Assembly: GCA_964293155.1 (NCBI GenBank) | Contig: CAXYYA010000038.1 | Location: forward strand, 1-33,517 | DNA length: 33,517 nt | Source of the DNA: JAQVEB01 sp028698105 | Lineage (GTDB): Bacteria > Bacteroidota > Bacteroidia > Bacteroidales > Dysgonomonadaceae | Reading direction: 5' to 3' | Part shown: one piece after another, positions 15,264-23,245 of the stretch | Numbering within the stretch: the first letter of the stretch is position 1 | Layout of the letters: the number at the start of each line of letters is the position of its first letter | Translations under genes and position numbers: made by a program | Notes under the pieces: model-generated | Seen by the model: only the letters and a program-made list of their open reading frames with translations | What the model was told of the DNA's origin: nothing | Database searches by the model: none

Positions 15264-16904
15264 TTAACACACGGTGCAACCGGGTTGCGTTACCACCTTA
15301 AAAAAATCGTTTCCTTTGTCATCCACAAGAATAAACGCCGGAAAATCTTCCACTTCTATTTTCCAGATGGCTTCCATTCCCAGTTCGGGATATTCCAGGC
15401 ATTCGAGGCTCTTAATGCTGTTTTGCGCCAAAATGGCTGCCGGGCCGCCGATGCTTCCCAGATAAAATCCGCCGTACTTTTTACAGGCATCGGTTACCTG
15501 CTGGCTCCGATTTCCCTTCGCCAGCATGACCATGCTGCCGCTGTGCGACTGGAACAAATCTACGTATGAATCCATGCGCCCTGCGGTAGTCGGCCCCATG
15601 GAGCCCGATGCGTAACCTTCGGGCGTTTTTGCCGGGCCGGCATAATAAATGGGATGATCTTTGATGTATTGCGGAAGCCCTTCGCCACGGTCTATACGCT
15701 CTTTGAGTTTGGCATGTGCAATATCGCGCCCAACAATGATCGTTCCGTTCAGCGACAACCGGGTGGAAACCGGATATTTTGAAAGTTCCGCAAGGATTTC
15801 TTTCATCGGTCGGTTCAGGTCAATTTTCACACCGCCGCCTTCGCCCGCCTGACGATATTCCTCCGGAATAAGCCGGGTGGGGTTGTCTTCCATTTTCTCG
15901 ATCCAGATACCGTCTTTGTTGATCTTCGCTTTGATATTCCGGTCGGCTGAGCACGAAACGCCCATTCCCACCGGGCACGAAGCGCCGTGGCGGGGCAGGC
16001 GGATAACACGGATATCATGTGCGAAATATTTTCCGCCGAACTGTGCGCCGAGGCCCAGTTTTTCAGAAGCAACTTTCAGCTTTTCTTCCATTTCGAGGTC
16101 ACGAAACGCGCGCCCGTATTCGTTTCCTTCACTTGGAAGGTTATCGTAATACTTGGCCGATGCGAGCTTCACCGTCTTCAGGTTGGCTTCGGCCGAAGTG
16201 CCGCCGATAACGAAAGCGATGTGGTATGGCGGACAGGCAGCCGTTCCCAGCGATTTCATTTTCTCGGTCAGAAACGCTTCCAGTTTTTCGGGCGTGAGCA
16301 ATGCTTTGGTTTCCTGATACAGGTACGTTTTGTTGGCAGAGCCGCCTCCTTTTGCGATGCAAAGGAATTTATATTCGTTTCCCTGTACGGCGTACAGATC
16401 AATTTGCGCGGGAAGATTGCAACCCGTGTTTACTTCATCATACATATTGAGCGGCGCGTTTTGCGAATAACGCAGGTTTTCGTTCACAAATGTGTTGTAA
16501 ACGCCCCGCGATAGCGCTTCTTCATCGTTTCCGTCCGTCCAAACCTGCTGGCCTTTTTTGCCCATGATAATGGCCGTTCCCGTATCCTGGCAGAAAGGTA
16601 AGATACCTTTCGCCGATATTTCTGCGTTTCGCAGAAAGGTGAGCGCCACGTACTTATCGTTATCGCTCGCTTCGGGATCGGTAAGTATCTTAGCTACTTG
16701 TTCCTGATGTTCAGGACGCAGCAAAAACTCCACATCGCGGAAAGCATGTTGTGCCATAAGCGTCAGCGCTTCGGGAGCTACTTTTAGAATTTCTTTCCCT
16801 TCGAATTCCGATACCGAAACGTGCTCTTTGGTGAGCAGGTAATACTCGGTCTGGTCTTTCGACATCGGGAAGGGTTCCTGATAATAAAATGGTTTGGTTG
16901 CCAT
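15264..16904 (-). CDS. fumA: Class I (iron-sulfur) fumarate hydratase
   Basis: Oxygen-sensitive [4Fe-4S] fumarase interconverting fumarate and malate; in anaerobes it supplies fumarate for fumarate reductase. The 546-residue protein has cysteines at 105 (LPFCQDTGTA), 224 (AACPPYH) and 318 (GMGVSCSAD), the same numbers as the cluster ligands of E. coli FumA. Alpha-subunit motifs (GCNLPAQIDLYAVQG, CIAKGGGSANKT) and beta-subunit motifs (GPTTAGRMDSYVDLFQSHSG, GGPAAILA) are fused in one chain, as in FumA/FumB. FumA and FumB cannot be told apart here. It starts at ATG 16904, below a TACTTTTG motif. A plus-strand purF-type gene is divergent. Confidence 0.95.
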   Translation of the reverse strand: MATKPFYYQEPFPMSKDQTEYYLLTKEHVSVSEFEGKEILKVAPEALTLMAQHAFRDVEFLLRPEHQEQVAKILTDPEASDNDKYVALTFLRNAEISAKGILPFCQDTGTAIIMGKKGQQVWTDGNDEEALSRGVYNTFVNENLRYSQNAPLNMYDEVNTGCNLPAQIDLYAVQGNEYKFLCIAKGGGSANKTYLYQETKALLTPEKLEAFLTEKMKSLGTAACPPYHIAFVIGGTSAEANLKTVKLASAKYYDNLPSEGNEYGRAFRDLEMEEKLKVASEKLGLGAQFGGKYFAHDIRVIRLPRHGASCPVGMGVSCSADRNIKAKINKDGIWIEKMEDNPTRLIPEEYRQAGEGGGVKIDLNRPMKEILAELSKYPVSTRLSLNGTIIVGRDIAHAKLKERIDRGEGLPQYIKDHPIYYAGPAKTPEGYASGSMGPTTAGRMDSYVDLFQSHSGSMVMLAKGNRSQQVTDACKKYGGFYLGSIGGPAAILAQNSIKSLECLEYPELGMEAIWKIEVEDFPAFILVDDKGNDFFKVVTQPGCTVC

Positions 16905-16952
16905 AAAGGAAAGTTTTTATGTGATAAATTGATGTATCTTTTCGTATTACTG

Positions 16953-16960
16953 CAAAAGTA
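16953..16960 (-). promoter_or_regulatory. fumA: Candidate -7 promoter element of the class I fumarase gene
   Basis: TACTTTTG on the minus strand fits TAnnTTTG and predicts a start near 16946, a leader of about 42 bases. It lies in the 230-base divergent region shared with the purF-type gene. Confidence 0.45.
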
Positions 16961-17083
16961 CAAAGAAAATCAGGTTTAAAGAAATTAGCACACGAAAAAC
17001 CTGAAAAGATAATGTACCCAAATAAAACAATTGTACCCCTGTTTATATTTATTTTCATTTTTTAAATTGGAAACATACCCTCA

Positions 17084-17108
17084 ATTTGTGCAAATAGAAT
17101 TAAATTTG
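17084..17108 (+). promoter_or_regulatory. Candidate promoter with adjoining inverted repeat for the purF-type gene
   Basis: TAAATTTG at 17101-17108 matches TAnnTTTG, predicting a start near 17115 and a 20-base leader. Directly upstream, ATTTG TG CAAAT (17084-17095) is a 5-bp inverted repeat lying in the spacer and could be an operator. No regulator is identified. Confidence 0.4.
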
Positions 17109-17134
17109 TACCTTAATTTCAGAAAGGCTTCTCA

Positions 17135-19048
17135 ATGACAGATCAACTTAAGCACGAATGCGGTATCGCAATGATCCGCTTATTGAAACCCCTCGATTAT
17201 TATTACGAAAAGTACGGCACCTGGCAATACGGCCTCGATAAGCTGTACCTTTTAATGGAAAAACAACACAACCGCGGCCAGGAAGGCGCCGGATTGGCAT
17301 CTGTGAAACTCGAAGCCGGCCCGGGCAACGAATATATTTTCAGAGAAAGAGCGTTCGGATCAGGCGCCATTTCCGAAATTTTCGGTAAAGTTCACGATGA
17401 ATTCGGAGAATTTGCTCCGGAGCAACTAAAAAATATCAATTTCGTCAAGAAAAACGTACCCTTGGCCGGAGAACTGTTTTTGGGCCATCTAAGATACAGC
17501 ACTACCGGCAAAAGCGGCCTCACCTACGTTCACCCGCTGCTCAGAAGAAACAACTGGGCATCGCGCAGCCTTACCCTTGCCGGCAATTTTAATATGACAA
17601 ACGTGGACGAAATGTTCGAGCAATTGCTTTCGGAAGGGCAGCATCCGCGCGATTATGCCGATACGTTTGTGATTCTGGAATCGCTGGGGCATTATCTCGA
17701 CAGGGAAGTACAGTACCAATATGACCGGATTGAAAAAGACAACCTCACGGGACTGCAAATCAGCCACCTGATAGAGAAAAATTTGGACATCCCGTCTCTG
17801 CTGAAACGTACGAGCGAAATTTGGGACGGCGGTTATGTAATTAGCGGGTTGATTGGGTGCGGAGATGCTTTTGCGCTGCGCGACCCGTGGGGAATTCGTT
17901 CGGCATTCTATTATCACGACGACGAAGTGGTGGTTGTGGCCTCCGAACGTCCCGTTATTCAGACGGCTTTTGACCTGACCGTTCAGGACATTCACGAACT
18001 GCAACCCGGACAAGCGCTAATTGTAAAAAAGGACGGAAGGATTTCGCTATCGCAAATCATTGAAAAAAAAGAGAAAATAACACCCTGTTCGTTTGAACGA
18101 ATTTATTTCTCACGCGGATCGGATTACGATATTTACCGTGAACGAAAAAGACTCGGAGAATTACTGATCCCCAAGATTTTGGAAACAGTTGATTACGATC
18201 TGGATAACACCGTTTTCTCCTTCATTCCCAATACTGCCGAAGTGGCCTATTTCGGTATGCAGGAAGGGCTCGAGAAGTATTTCAATCAGCAAAAAGCAAA
18301 GCAAATTACCGAACGAAACGGCTCGCTAACGGAGGAAGATATTCAACGCATACTTTCGAAACGGGTTCGTTCGGAAAAAGTAGCTATCAAAGACATCAAA
18401 TTACGCACATTTATCGCGCAAGGCAATACACGAAACGATTTGGCAGCCCACGTTTACGATATTACATACGGTTCGTTGCGCCGCGAAAAAGATAATCTGG
18501 TGATCATTGACGACAGCATCGTGCGCGGCACTACGCTGAAACAGAGCATCATCAAAATCCTCGACCGTTTAGACCCGAAAAAAATCATTATCGTTTCTTC
18601 CTCGCCGCAAATCCGCTATCCGGATTATTACGGCATTGATATGTCGCGTTTGAGCGAGTTTATCGCTTTCCGCGCGGCCATGGAATTACTCAAAGATCGG
18701 GGCCTGCAGCATATTATAGATGATGTGTATCAAAAATCGCTGGCGCAAAAAGACAAGAAAAAAGAGGAGATCGTGAACTACGTTAAAGAGATTTACGCGC
18801 CTTTCTCCGATGAGGAAATCTCCGATAAAATAGCGCAAATGCTCACTTCCGAAGGCATAAAAGCCGAAGTGAAAATCGTGTTCCAAACCATTGACGATTT
18901 GCACAAGGCATGCCCTGCGAATCACGGCGACTGGTATTTTTCGGGCAATTATCCTACTCCCGGCGGGAACAGAATGGTTAATTTTGCGTTTATTAATTAT
19001 ATCCAGGGGCAGGAAAACAAAGCCTACCAATACAAACTGAAATTTTAA
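17135..19048 (+). CDS. PurF-type amidophosphoribosyltransferase, long cysteine-poor form
   Basis: PurF makes 5-phosphoribosylamine from PRPP and glutamine, the first step of purine synthesis. This 637-residue protein has the class II glutaminase nucleophile Cys9 after an eight-residue leader (MTDQLKHECGIAM), HNRGQEGAGLAS, LGHLRYSTTGKSGL and a PRPP-binding loop VIIDDSIVRGTTLKQ near residue 460. It is much longer than usual PurF (about 470-505). An extra ~20 residues lie near the N-terminus (DYYYEKYGTWQYGLDKLYL), and extra sequence follows the PRPP site. The C-terminal CxxCFTGxYPT Fe-S segment of B. subtilis PurF appears here as GDWYFSGNYPT, so both cysteines are lost. Position next to phoH and purC supports purine synthesis, but a paralogue with another role is possible. 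Confidence 0.82.
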   Translation: MTDQLKHECGIAMIRLLKPLDYYYEKYGTWQYGLDKLYLLMEKQHNRGQEGAGLASVKLEAGPGNEYIFRERAFGSGAISEIFGKVHDEFGEFAPEQLKNINFVKKNVPLAGELFLGHLRYSTTGKSGLTYVHPLLRRNNWASRSLTLAGNFNMTNVDEMFEQLLSEGQHPRDYADTFVILESLGHYLDREVQYQYDRIEKDNLTGLQISHLIEKNLDIPSLLKRTSEIWDGGYVISGLIGCGDAFALRDPWGIRSAFYYHDDEVVVVASERPVIQTAFDLTVQDIHELQPGQALIVKKDGRISLSQIIEKKEKITPCSFERIYFSRGSDYDIYRERKRLGELLIPKILETVDYDLDNTVFSFIPNTAEVAYFGMQEGLEKYFNQQKAKQITERNGSLTEEDIQRILSKRVRSEKVAIKDIKLRTFIAQGNTRNDLAAHVYDITYGSLRREKDNLVIIDDSIVRGTTLKQSIIKILDRLDPKKIIIVSSSPQIRYPDYYGIDMSRLSEFIAFRAAMELLKDRGLQHIIDDVYQKSLAQKDKKKEEIVNYVKEIYAPFSDEEISDKIAQMLTSEGIKAEVKIVFQTIDDLHKACPANHGDWYFSGNYPTPGGNRMVNFAFINYIQGQENKAYQYKLKF

Positions 19049-19057
19049 CGTGCACCA

Positions 19058-20035
19058 ATGATCGAACACATCATTATTCTCGAAAATGTTGATCCGGTTG
19101 TTTTCTTCGGAATAAACAACGTTAACATACAGTTGCTTAAAACATTATACCCAAAGCTGCGTATCGTAGCCCGGGGAAATGTAATAAAAGTAATTGGCGA
19201 CGAAGCGGAAATTTCCGCTTTCGAAGAAAAAATTCACGAACTGGAAAAATTCAGTATCGAGATGAACGTTCTTCGTGAAGAGGATATTTTGGATATCGTA
19301 AAAGGCAAGGCTCCCGCGGTGGCAAAACAGGACAACCTGATCATCCACGGGATGAACGGAAAACCCATTGTGGCACGAACCGAAAATCAACAGAAGTTGG
19401 TGAATGTTTTCGACGAAAACGATCTGGTTTTTGCCATCGGCCCAGCCGGTTCGGGCAAAACTTACACGGCTATCGCGCTGGCCGTCCGCGCACTGAAAAC
19501 GAAACAAGTCCGTAAGATCATTTTGAGCCGTCCGGCGGTGGAAGCCGGCGAAAAACTGGGTTTTCTGCCCGGCGATATGAAAGAAAAAATTGATCCGTAT
19601 CTGCAGCCGCTTTACGATGCGCTGGAAGATATGATCCCACCCGTAAAACTCAGGGAATATATCGAAAACAAAATCATTCAGATCGCGCCGCTGGCCTTTA
19701 TGCGCGGACGCACACTCAATGACGCAGTCATTATTTTGGACGAAGCCCAAAATACCACCAAAGCCCAGATCAAGATGTTCCTCACCCGATTGGGATTGAA
19801 CGGTAAGATGATCGTTACGGGAGATATCACGCAAATTGATCTTCCCCACACACAACAATCCGGATTGATCCATGCGATGAACGTCTTGCATAAAATAAAG
19901 GGGATCACTACGGTGGAATTTAATAAAAAAGATATTGTGCGGCATAAGCTCGTGCAGCGGATTGTGGAGGCGTATGAGAAGGAAGCCCCTCCTAACCTCC
20001 CCAACAGGGAGGGAAAAAACGAGAGAGAAGGATAA
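19058..20035 (+). CDS. PhoH family ATPase
   Basis: A cytoplasmic P-loop ATPase of the PhoH/YbeZ type, linked in other bacteria to RNA and ribosome metabolism. The 325-residue protein has an N-terminal KH-like part (about 1-75), Walker A GPAGSGKT at 128-135, LSRPAVEAGEKLGFLPGD and Walker B VIILDEAQNTT at about 224-234. The sensor region MIVTGDITQIDLP follows, with a C-terminal VQRIVEAYEKE. The last ~16 residues (APPNLPNREG and after) are not family-like: they are encoded by a hairpin-forming repeat of a type common in Bacteroidetes genomes, so the natural C-terminus probably lay near residue 309. The start is 9 bases after the purF-type stop, so the two genes are an operon; a terminator-like hairpin follows. 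Confidence 0.93.
   Translation: MIEHIIILENVDPVVFFGINNVNIQLLKTLYPKLRIVARGNVIKVIGDEAEISAFEEKIHELEKFSIEMNVLREEDILDIVKGKAPAVAKQDNLIIHGMNGKPIVARTENQQKLVNVFDENDLVFAIGPAGSGKTYTAIALAVRALKTKQVRKIILSRPAVEAGEKLGFLPGDMKEKIDPYLQPLYDALEDMIPPVKLREYIENKIIQIAPLAFMRGRTLNDAVIILDEAQNTTKAQIKMFLTRLGLNGKMIVTGDITQIDLPHTQQSGLIHAMNVLHKIKGITTVEFNKKDIVRHKLVQRIVEAYEKEAPPNLPNREGKNEREG
19996..20012 (+). repeat. Short palindromic repeat inside the 3' end of the PhoH gene
   Basis: CCTCCC CAACA GGGAGG forms a six-bp hairpin within the frame and encodes the PPNLPNREG-like tail. It resembles the many CCTCC/GGAGG palindromic repeats scattered in Bacteroidetes genomes. Copy number in this genome cannot be seen from one window. 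Confidence 0.6.
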
Positions 20036-20039
20036 AAAT

Positions 20040-20135
20040 CCTGCCTTTCAGGCAGTAATTTTTTCGAGTATATTAATCCGCAGGTCGCTGACCTACGGCA
20101 AAACAAAAAGAAAACAACTCTGCCTGAAAGGCAGG
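20040..20135. repeat. Palindrome cluster bounded by a 16-bp inverted repeat (MITE-like)
   Basis: CCTGCCTTTCAGGCAG (20040-20055) and CTGCCTGAAAGGCAGG (20120-20135) are exact reverse complements and each is also a hairpin in itself. Between them CCG-C-AGGTC GCT GACCT-A-CGG (20078-20098) forms a third hairpin. The whole unit is 96 bp and holds no gene. It could be a small non-autonomous element or a nested terminator array. Confidence 0.6.
20041..20064 (+). terminator. Terminator-like hairpin after the PhoH gene
   Basis: CTGCCT TTC AGGCAG is followed by TAATTTTTT. The six-bp stem with a tight loop and T tract suits intrinsic termination after phoH, so purC may need its own promoter or partial read-through. 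Confidence 0.6.
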
Positions 20136-20171
20136 GCAAATAACGAAAATCAAAACATAAAAAATTAAAAT

Positions 20172-21119
20172 ATGAACAATACATTAACAAAAACCAATTA
20201 CAATTTCCCGGGACAAACCCACGTTTATCACGGAAAAGTACGCGATGTATATAGCATCGGCGAAGACACACTCGTAATGATCGCAACCGACCGTATTTCG
20301 GCGTTCGACGTGATTTTGCCCGAAGGCATTCCTTACAAAGGACAAGTGCTGAACCAAATTGCTTCCAAATTTTTGGATGCTACGGCCGACATCGTTCCCA
20401 ACTGGAAAACGGCTTCACCGGACCCGATGGTTACCGTGGGCGTGCGCTGCGAACCGTTTAAAGTGGAAATGGTTATCCGCGGATACATTACCGGAAGTGC
20501 GTGGCGCGAATACAAAAAAGGCGCACGCACGCTGTGCGGACTGCCGCTGCCCGAAGGGATGCGCGAAAATCAAAAGTTCGATTCACCGTTGATCACACCA
20601 ACGACCAAAGCCGATGAAGGCCACGACGAAAACATTTCGCGCGAAGAGATCATCGCACAAGGCCTGGTATCGAAAGAAGACTACGAACAACTGGAAAAAT
20701 ACACCTACGCCCTTTTCCGGCGCGGCACGGAAATGGCTGCCGAAAAAGGCCTTATTTTGGTGGACACCAAATATGAATTCGGAAAGAAAGACGGTAAAAT
20801 CTACCTGATTGACGAAATTCACACGCCAGACTCATCGCGTTATTTTTACAGCGAAGGTTACGAAGAACGCTTTGAGAAAGGCGAAGAACAAAAACAACTC
20901 TCCAAAGAATTCGTTCGCAAATGGCTGATGGAGAACGGATTTCAAGGACAACACGGACAACAGGTTCCCGAAATGACCGCCGAATACTGCAGCAGCGTAT
21001 CGGATCGTTACATTGAGTTGTACGAAAAAATCACAGGCGAAAAATTCGTAAAAGCCGATGCTAAGGATTTGGAAGCAAGGATTGAAAAAAATGTGAATGA
21101 TTATTTGAAATCCGTCTGA
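20172..21119 (+). CDS. purC: Phosphoribosylaminoimidazole-succinocarboxamide synthase
   Basis: SAICAR synthetase: ligates aspartate to CAIR with ATP in de novo purine synthesis, in the cytoplasm. The 315-residue size fits the longer bacterial/yeast-like form. Motifs: YHGKVRDVYSIG near residue 19, IATDRISAFDVILPEGIPYK, VRGCEPFKVE-like VGVRCEPFKVEMVIRGYITG, SPLITPTTKADEGHDENIS, and ILVDTKYEFGK with IDEIHTPDSSRYF. ATG 20172 starts 37 bases after the palindrome cluster. The gene order phoH-purC-menG-aroE looks like a conserved Bacteroidales string. A 7-bp inverted repeat (ATCCGTC/GACGGAT, 21110-21140) spans its stop codon. Confidence 0.97.
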   Translation: MNNTLTKTNYNFPGQTHVYHGKVRDVYSIGEDTLVMIATDRISAFDVILPEGIPYKGQVLNQIASKFLDATADIVPNWKTASPDPMVTVGVRCEPFKVEMVIRGYITGSAWREYKKGARTLCGLPLPEGMRENQKFDSPLITPTTKADEGHDENISREEIIAQGLVSKEDYEQLEKYTYALFRRGTEMAAEKGLILVDTKYEFGKKDGKIYLIDEIHTPDSSRYFYSEGYEERFEKGEEQKQLSKEFVRKWLMENGFQGQHGQQVPEMTAEYCSSVSDRYIELYEKITGEKFVKADAKDLEARIEKNVNDYLKSV

Positions 21120-21202
21120 CCGGTTACTGGCCTGACGGATAAAACCCAAAAACGCGTCGGACGCCTTTATGCAGTCGGAGACGCAGCAAAAAAACCAACA
21201 AA
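21110..21202 (+). repeat. Inverted and direct short repeats between purC and menG
   Basis: ATCCGTC (21110-21116) and GACGGAT (21134-21140) bracket the purC stop codon as a hairpin. Downstream, GTCGGACGC and GTCGGAGACGC are near-direct repeats with GCGTC/GACGC ends that can also pair. No T tract follows, so these are more likely repeat remnants than a terminator. Confidence 0.4.
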
Positions 21203-21958
21203 ATGTCTTACAAATCCGAAAAAATAAATCCATACGACGAAAAAGGCTCCAAAAAGGAGCAGGTAGCGCAGATGTTCGATCAGATAGCGCCCACTTACGA
21301 CAAACTAAACGGCGTCCTCTCCCTGGGGATTGACAATTATTGGCGCTTCGACGCCATCAAAAAATTAAAACCCTATGCGCCAAAGCGCATATTGGATATT
21401 GCCACCGGAACGGGTGATTTTGCCATTCTTGCGCACCATAAGTTGAACCCCGAAAGCATCATCGGAATTGATATTTCGAGCGGAATGCTGGCCGTGGGCG
21501 AACAAAAAATTCGCGAAAAAGGCTTGGAAAACGTCATCTCTTTCGAGCAGCAGGACTGTTCGGCCATGACCTTCGACGACAACACTTTTGATGCCGTTAC
21601 CGTGGCGTTCGGCGTGCGAAATTTTGAAGATATTGATGCCGGTTTTCAGGAAGTGTTGCGCGTTTTGAAACCGGGCGGAGTGTTCCTTTTTATGGAGCTT
21701 TCCACGCCAGAACGTTTCCCGATGAAACAACTCTACGGTTTTTATTCAAAATACATTATTCCCGTTATGGGAAAAGCTATGAGCACCGACAAAGATGCGT
21801 ACGAGTATTTGCCCGAATCCATCGAAGCTTTTCCGCAGGGACGCGAAATGATGATGATTTTACAAAAGAACGGGTTCACACGCATACGCATGCAGCGTTA
21901 TACCCAAGGCATCAGCATCGTTTACATTGCGGAAAAACCAATAGCCGGAAACGCGTAA
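21203..21958 (+). CDS. menG: Demethylmenaquinone methyltransferase
   Basis: Class I SAM methyltransferase of the UbiE/MenG family, performing the last methylation of menaquinone synthesis at the membrane face. The 251-residue protein has the N-terminal family string VAQMFDQIAPTYDKLNGVLS, the SAM motif ILDIATGTGDFA (about 63-74), an acidic IIGIDISSGMLAVG and the signature FDAVTVAFGVRNFEDID. YGFYSKYIIPVMG and YEYLPESIEAFP complete the UbiE pattern. As Bacteroidales respire with menaquinone only, menG is the better symbol than ubiE. aroE starts 12 bases downstream, so the two are co-transcribed; both touch chorismate-derived quinone synthesis. Confidence 0.95.
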   Translation: MSYKSEKINPYDEKGSKKEQVAQMFDQIAPTYDKLNGVLSLGIDNYWRFDAIKKLKPYAPKRILDIATGTGDFAILAHHKLNPESIIGIDISSGMLAVGEQKIREKGLENVISFEQQDCSAMTFDDNTFDAVTVAFGVRNFEDIDAGFQEVLRVLKPGGVFLFMELSTPERFPMKQLYGFYSKYIIPVMGKAMSTDKDAYEYLPESIEAFPQGREMMMILQKNGFTRIRMQRYTQGISIVYIAEKPIAGNA

Positions 21959-21970
21959 ACCGAAGTGGAT

Positions 21971-22726
21971 ATGGAAACATACGGTTTGATCGGTTTTCCG
22001 CTAAAACACTCCTTTTCATCGAGGTTTTTTACCGAAAAGTTCGAACGTGAAGCTACGGATGCCGAATACCTGAATTTCGAGATTGAAGATATTTTGCAAC
22101 TTCGCGAAGTGATCATTTTCAATCAGCATCTTCATGGACTTAACGTCACGATTCCCTACAAAGAACAAGTGCTGCCGTTCCTGGACGAACTTTCGCCGGA
22201 GGCGAAAAAAATAGGCGCGGTGAACGTCATAAAGGTGGAACGACGGCCGAACGATATGTATTTTTACCGGCTCATCGGCTACAATACCGATTACATCGGT
22301 TTTCACGATTCCATCAAACCTCTGATTGACAAAAATATCCACAGAAAAGCCCTTATCCTCGGCACCGGCGGAGCATCCAAAGCCGTGCGGCAAGTGTTTG
22401 AAGATATGAATATCGGTTGGAAATACGTTTCCCGAACCGCCGGAAACAACCGGTTCACCTACGGCGAATTAAACAAAGATATTTTATCGGAATACAAAAT
22501 CATCGTAAACGCTTCGCCCGTGGGCACTTTCCCCGATACGGACACTTGTCCCGATATTCCATACACGCTGCTCACTCCGCAACATATGGTTTACGATCTG
22601 GTGTACAATCCGCCGGAAACGTTATTTCTCACGAAAGCAAAAGCACAGGGAGCCATTACAAAAAACGGGGAAGAAATGCTGCACCTGCAAGCAGAAGCGG
22701 CATGGAAAATTTGGAATACTCATTAA
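21971..22726 (+). CDS. aroE: Shikimate dehydrogenase
   Basis: Reduces 3-dehydroshikimate to shikimate with NADPH in the chorismate pathway, cytoplasmic. The 251-residue protein starts METYGLIGFPLKHSFSSRFF (shikimate-binding Ser14 and Ser16). The catalytic Lys64 is in NVTIPYKEQ and Asp107 in YNTDYIGF. The nucleotide-binding loop LGTGGASKAV is at about 130-139, and NASPVGTFPDTDTCPDIP is typical. The frame includes an upstream GTG at 21965, but ATG 21971 matches family N-termini. It closes the phoH-purC-menG-aroE string and is followed by a terminator shared with the convergent gene. Confidence 0.95.
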   Translation: METYGLIGFPLKHSFSSRFFTEKFEREATDAEYLNFEIEDILQLREVIIFNQHLHGLNVTIPYKEQVLPFLDELSPEAKKIGAVNVIKVERRPNDMYFYRLIGYNTDYIGFHDSIKPLIDKNIHRKALILGTGGASKAVRQVFEDMNIGWKYVSRTAGNNRFTYGELNKDILSEYKIIVNASPVGTFPDTDTCPDIPYTLLTPQHMVYDLVYNPPETLFLTKAKAQGAITKNGEEMLHLQAEAAWKIWNTH

Positions 22727-22748
22727 AACTCTTCTGCTAGTAAAAAAG

Positions 22749-22788
22749 AAAAATCGCCGTGCTAAAATTAATTAGTCCGACGATTTTT
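22749..22788. terminator. Terminator between convergent aroE and the small secreted protein gene
   Basis: AAAAATCGCCG and CGACGATTTTT pair with a single mismatch around an 18-base loop. The T-rich right arm serves the plus strand and the A-rich left arm serves the minus strand. Confidence 0.65.
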
Positions 22789-22837
22789 ACGTAAATAGAA
22801 GAATTATATGATTATCGAGTTGATTGTGTTATATTTT

Positions 22838-23245
22838 TTATCCTTCTATCCCTTTTTCTTTTTGCTCTGTTTGCTGTTCTACCTGTTCAGATTTCTTTTC
22901 TTCTTTTGGCTCAGAGCAACTAGCGTCTTTCACTTCCACACCTTCATTATCGAATAAGTAAACTTTTTTCGACTGGTCGGCCTTATCGGTAACCTTCACT
23001 TTTGTAACCTGCGTTTGCGCATTGTACATTAATGCATTCAAGTCACAAGTTTCAGCAAGCTTTGTCACAGTTGCCTGCACTTTTTCATTTAATTGGTCAA
23101 AAGCAATATCCTTGAATCCATCATCCTGATTTTGCTGAACCATTTCTTGTTGTTGCTGCTGGCTGTTTTGATTTTCATTTTCCTGAGCGTTCATCGAAAG
23201 TACAAACCCAAGAACTAAAGCCATTGATAAAATAACTTTTTTCAT
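22838..23245 (-). CDS. Small secreted Gln/Glu-rich protein of unknown function
   Basis: I do not recognise a family with confidence. The 135-residue protein has a clear signal peptide (MKKVILSMALVLGFVLSMNA, cleavage near AQ). It then has a low-complexity Q/N/E segment (about 22-42), a compact domain at about 43-108 and a charged Q/E/K tail. The middle part (QLNEKVQATVTKL, then VTKVKVTDKADQSKKVYLFD with NEGVEVK) loosely resembles one repeat of the PepSY-like/beta-lactamase-inhibitor-like fold: a helix followed by strands ending in a D/N-x-G-x-V turn. Two cysteines (ETCDLNA and DASCSEP) could form a disulfide in the periplasm. It is alone between a terminator and the AT-rich region; the two-component genes beyond may or may not be linked. 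Confidence 0.7.
   Translation of the reverse strand: MKKVILSMALVLGFVLSMNAQENENQNSQQQQQEMVQQNQDDGFKDIAFDQLNEKVQATVTKLAETCDLNALMYNAQTQVTKVKVTDKADQSKKVYLFDNEGVEVKDASCSEPKEEKKSEQVEQQTEQKEKGIEG

Noticed and set aside
19145..19945. 266-codon minus-strand frame opposite the PhoH gene
   Set aside because: Antisense shadow of a well-supported gene; its composition (Phe/His/Arg-rich) is typical of shadows.
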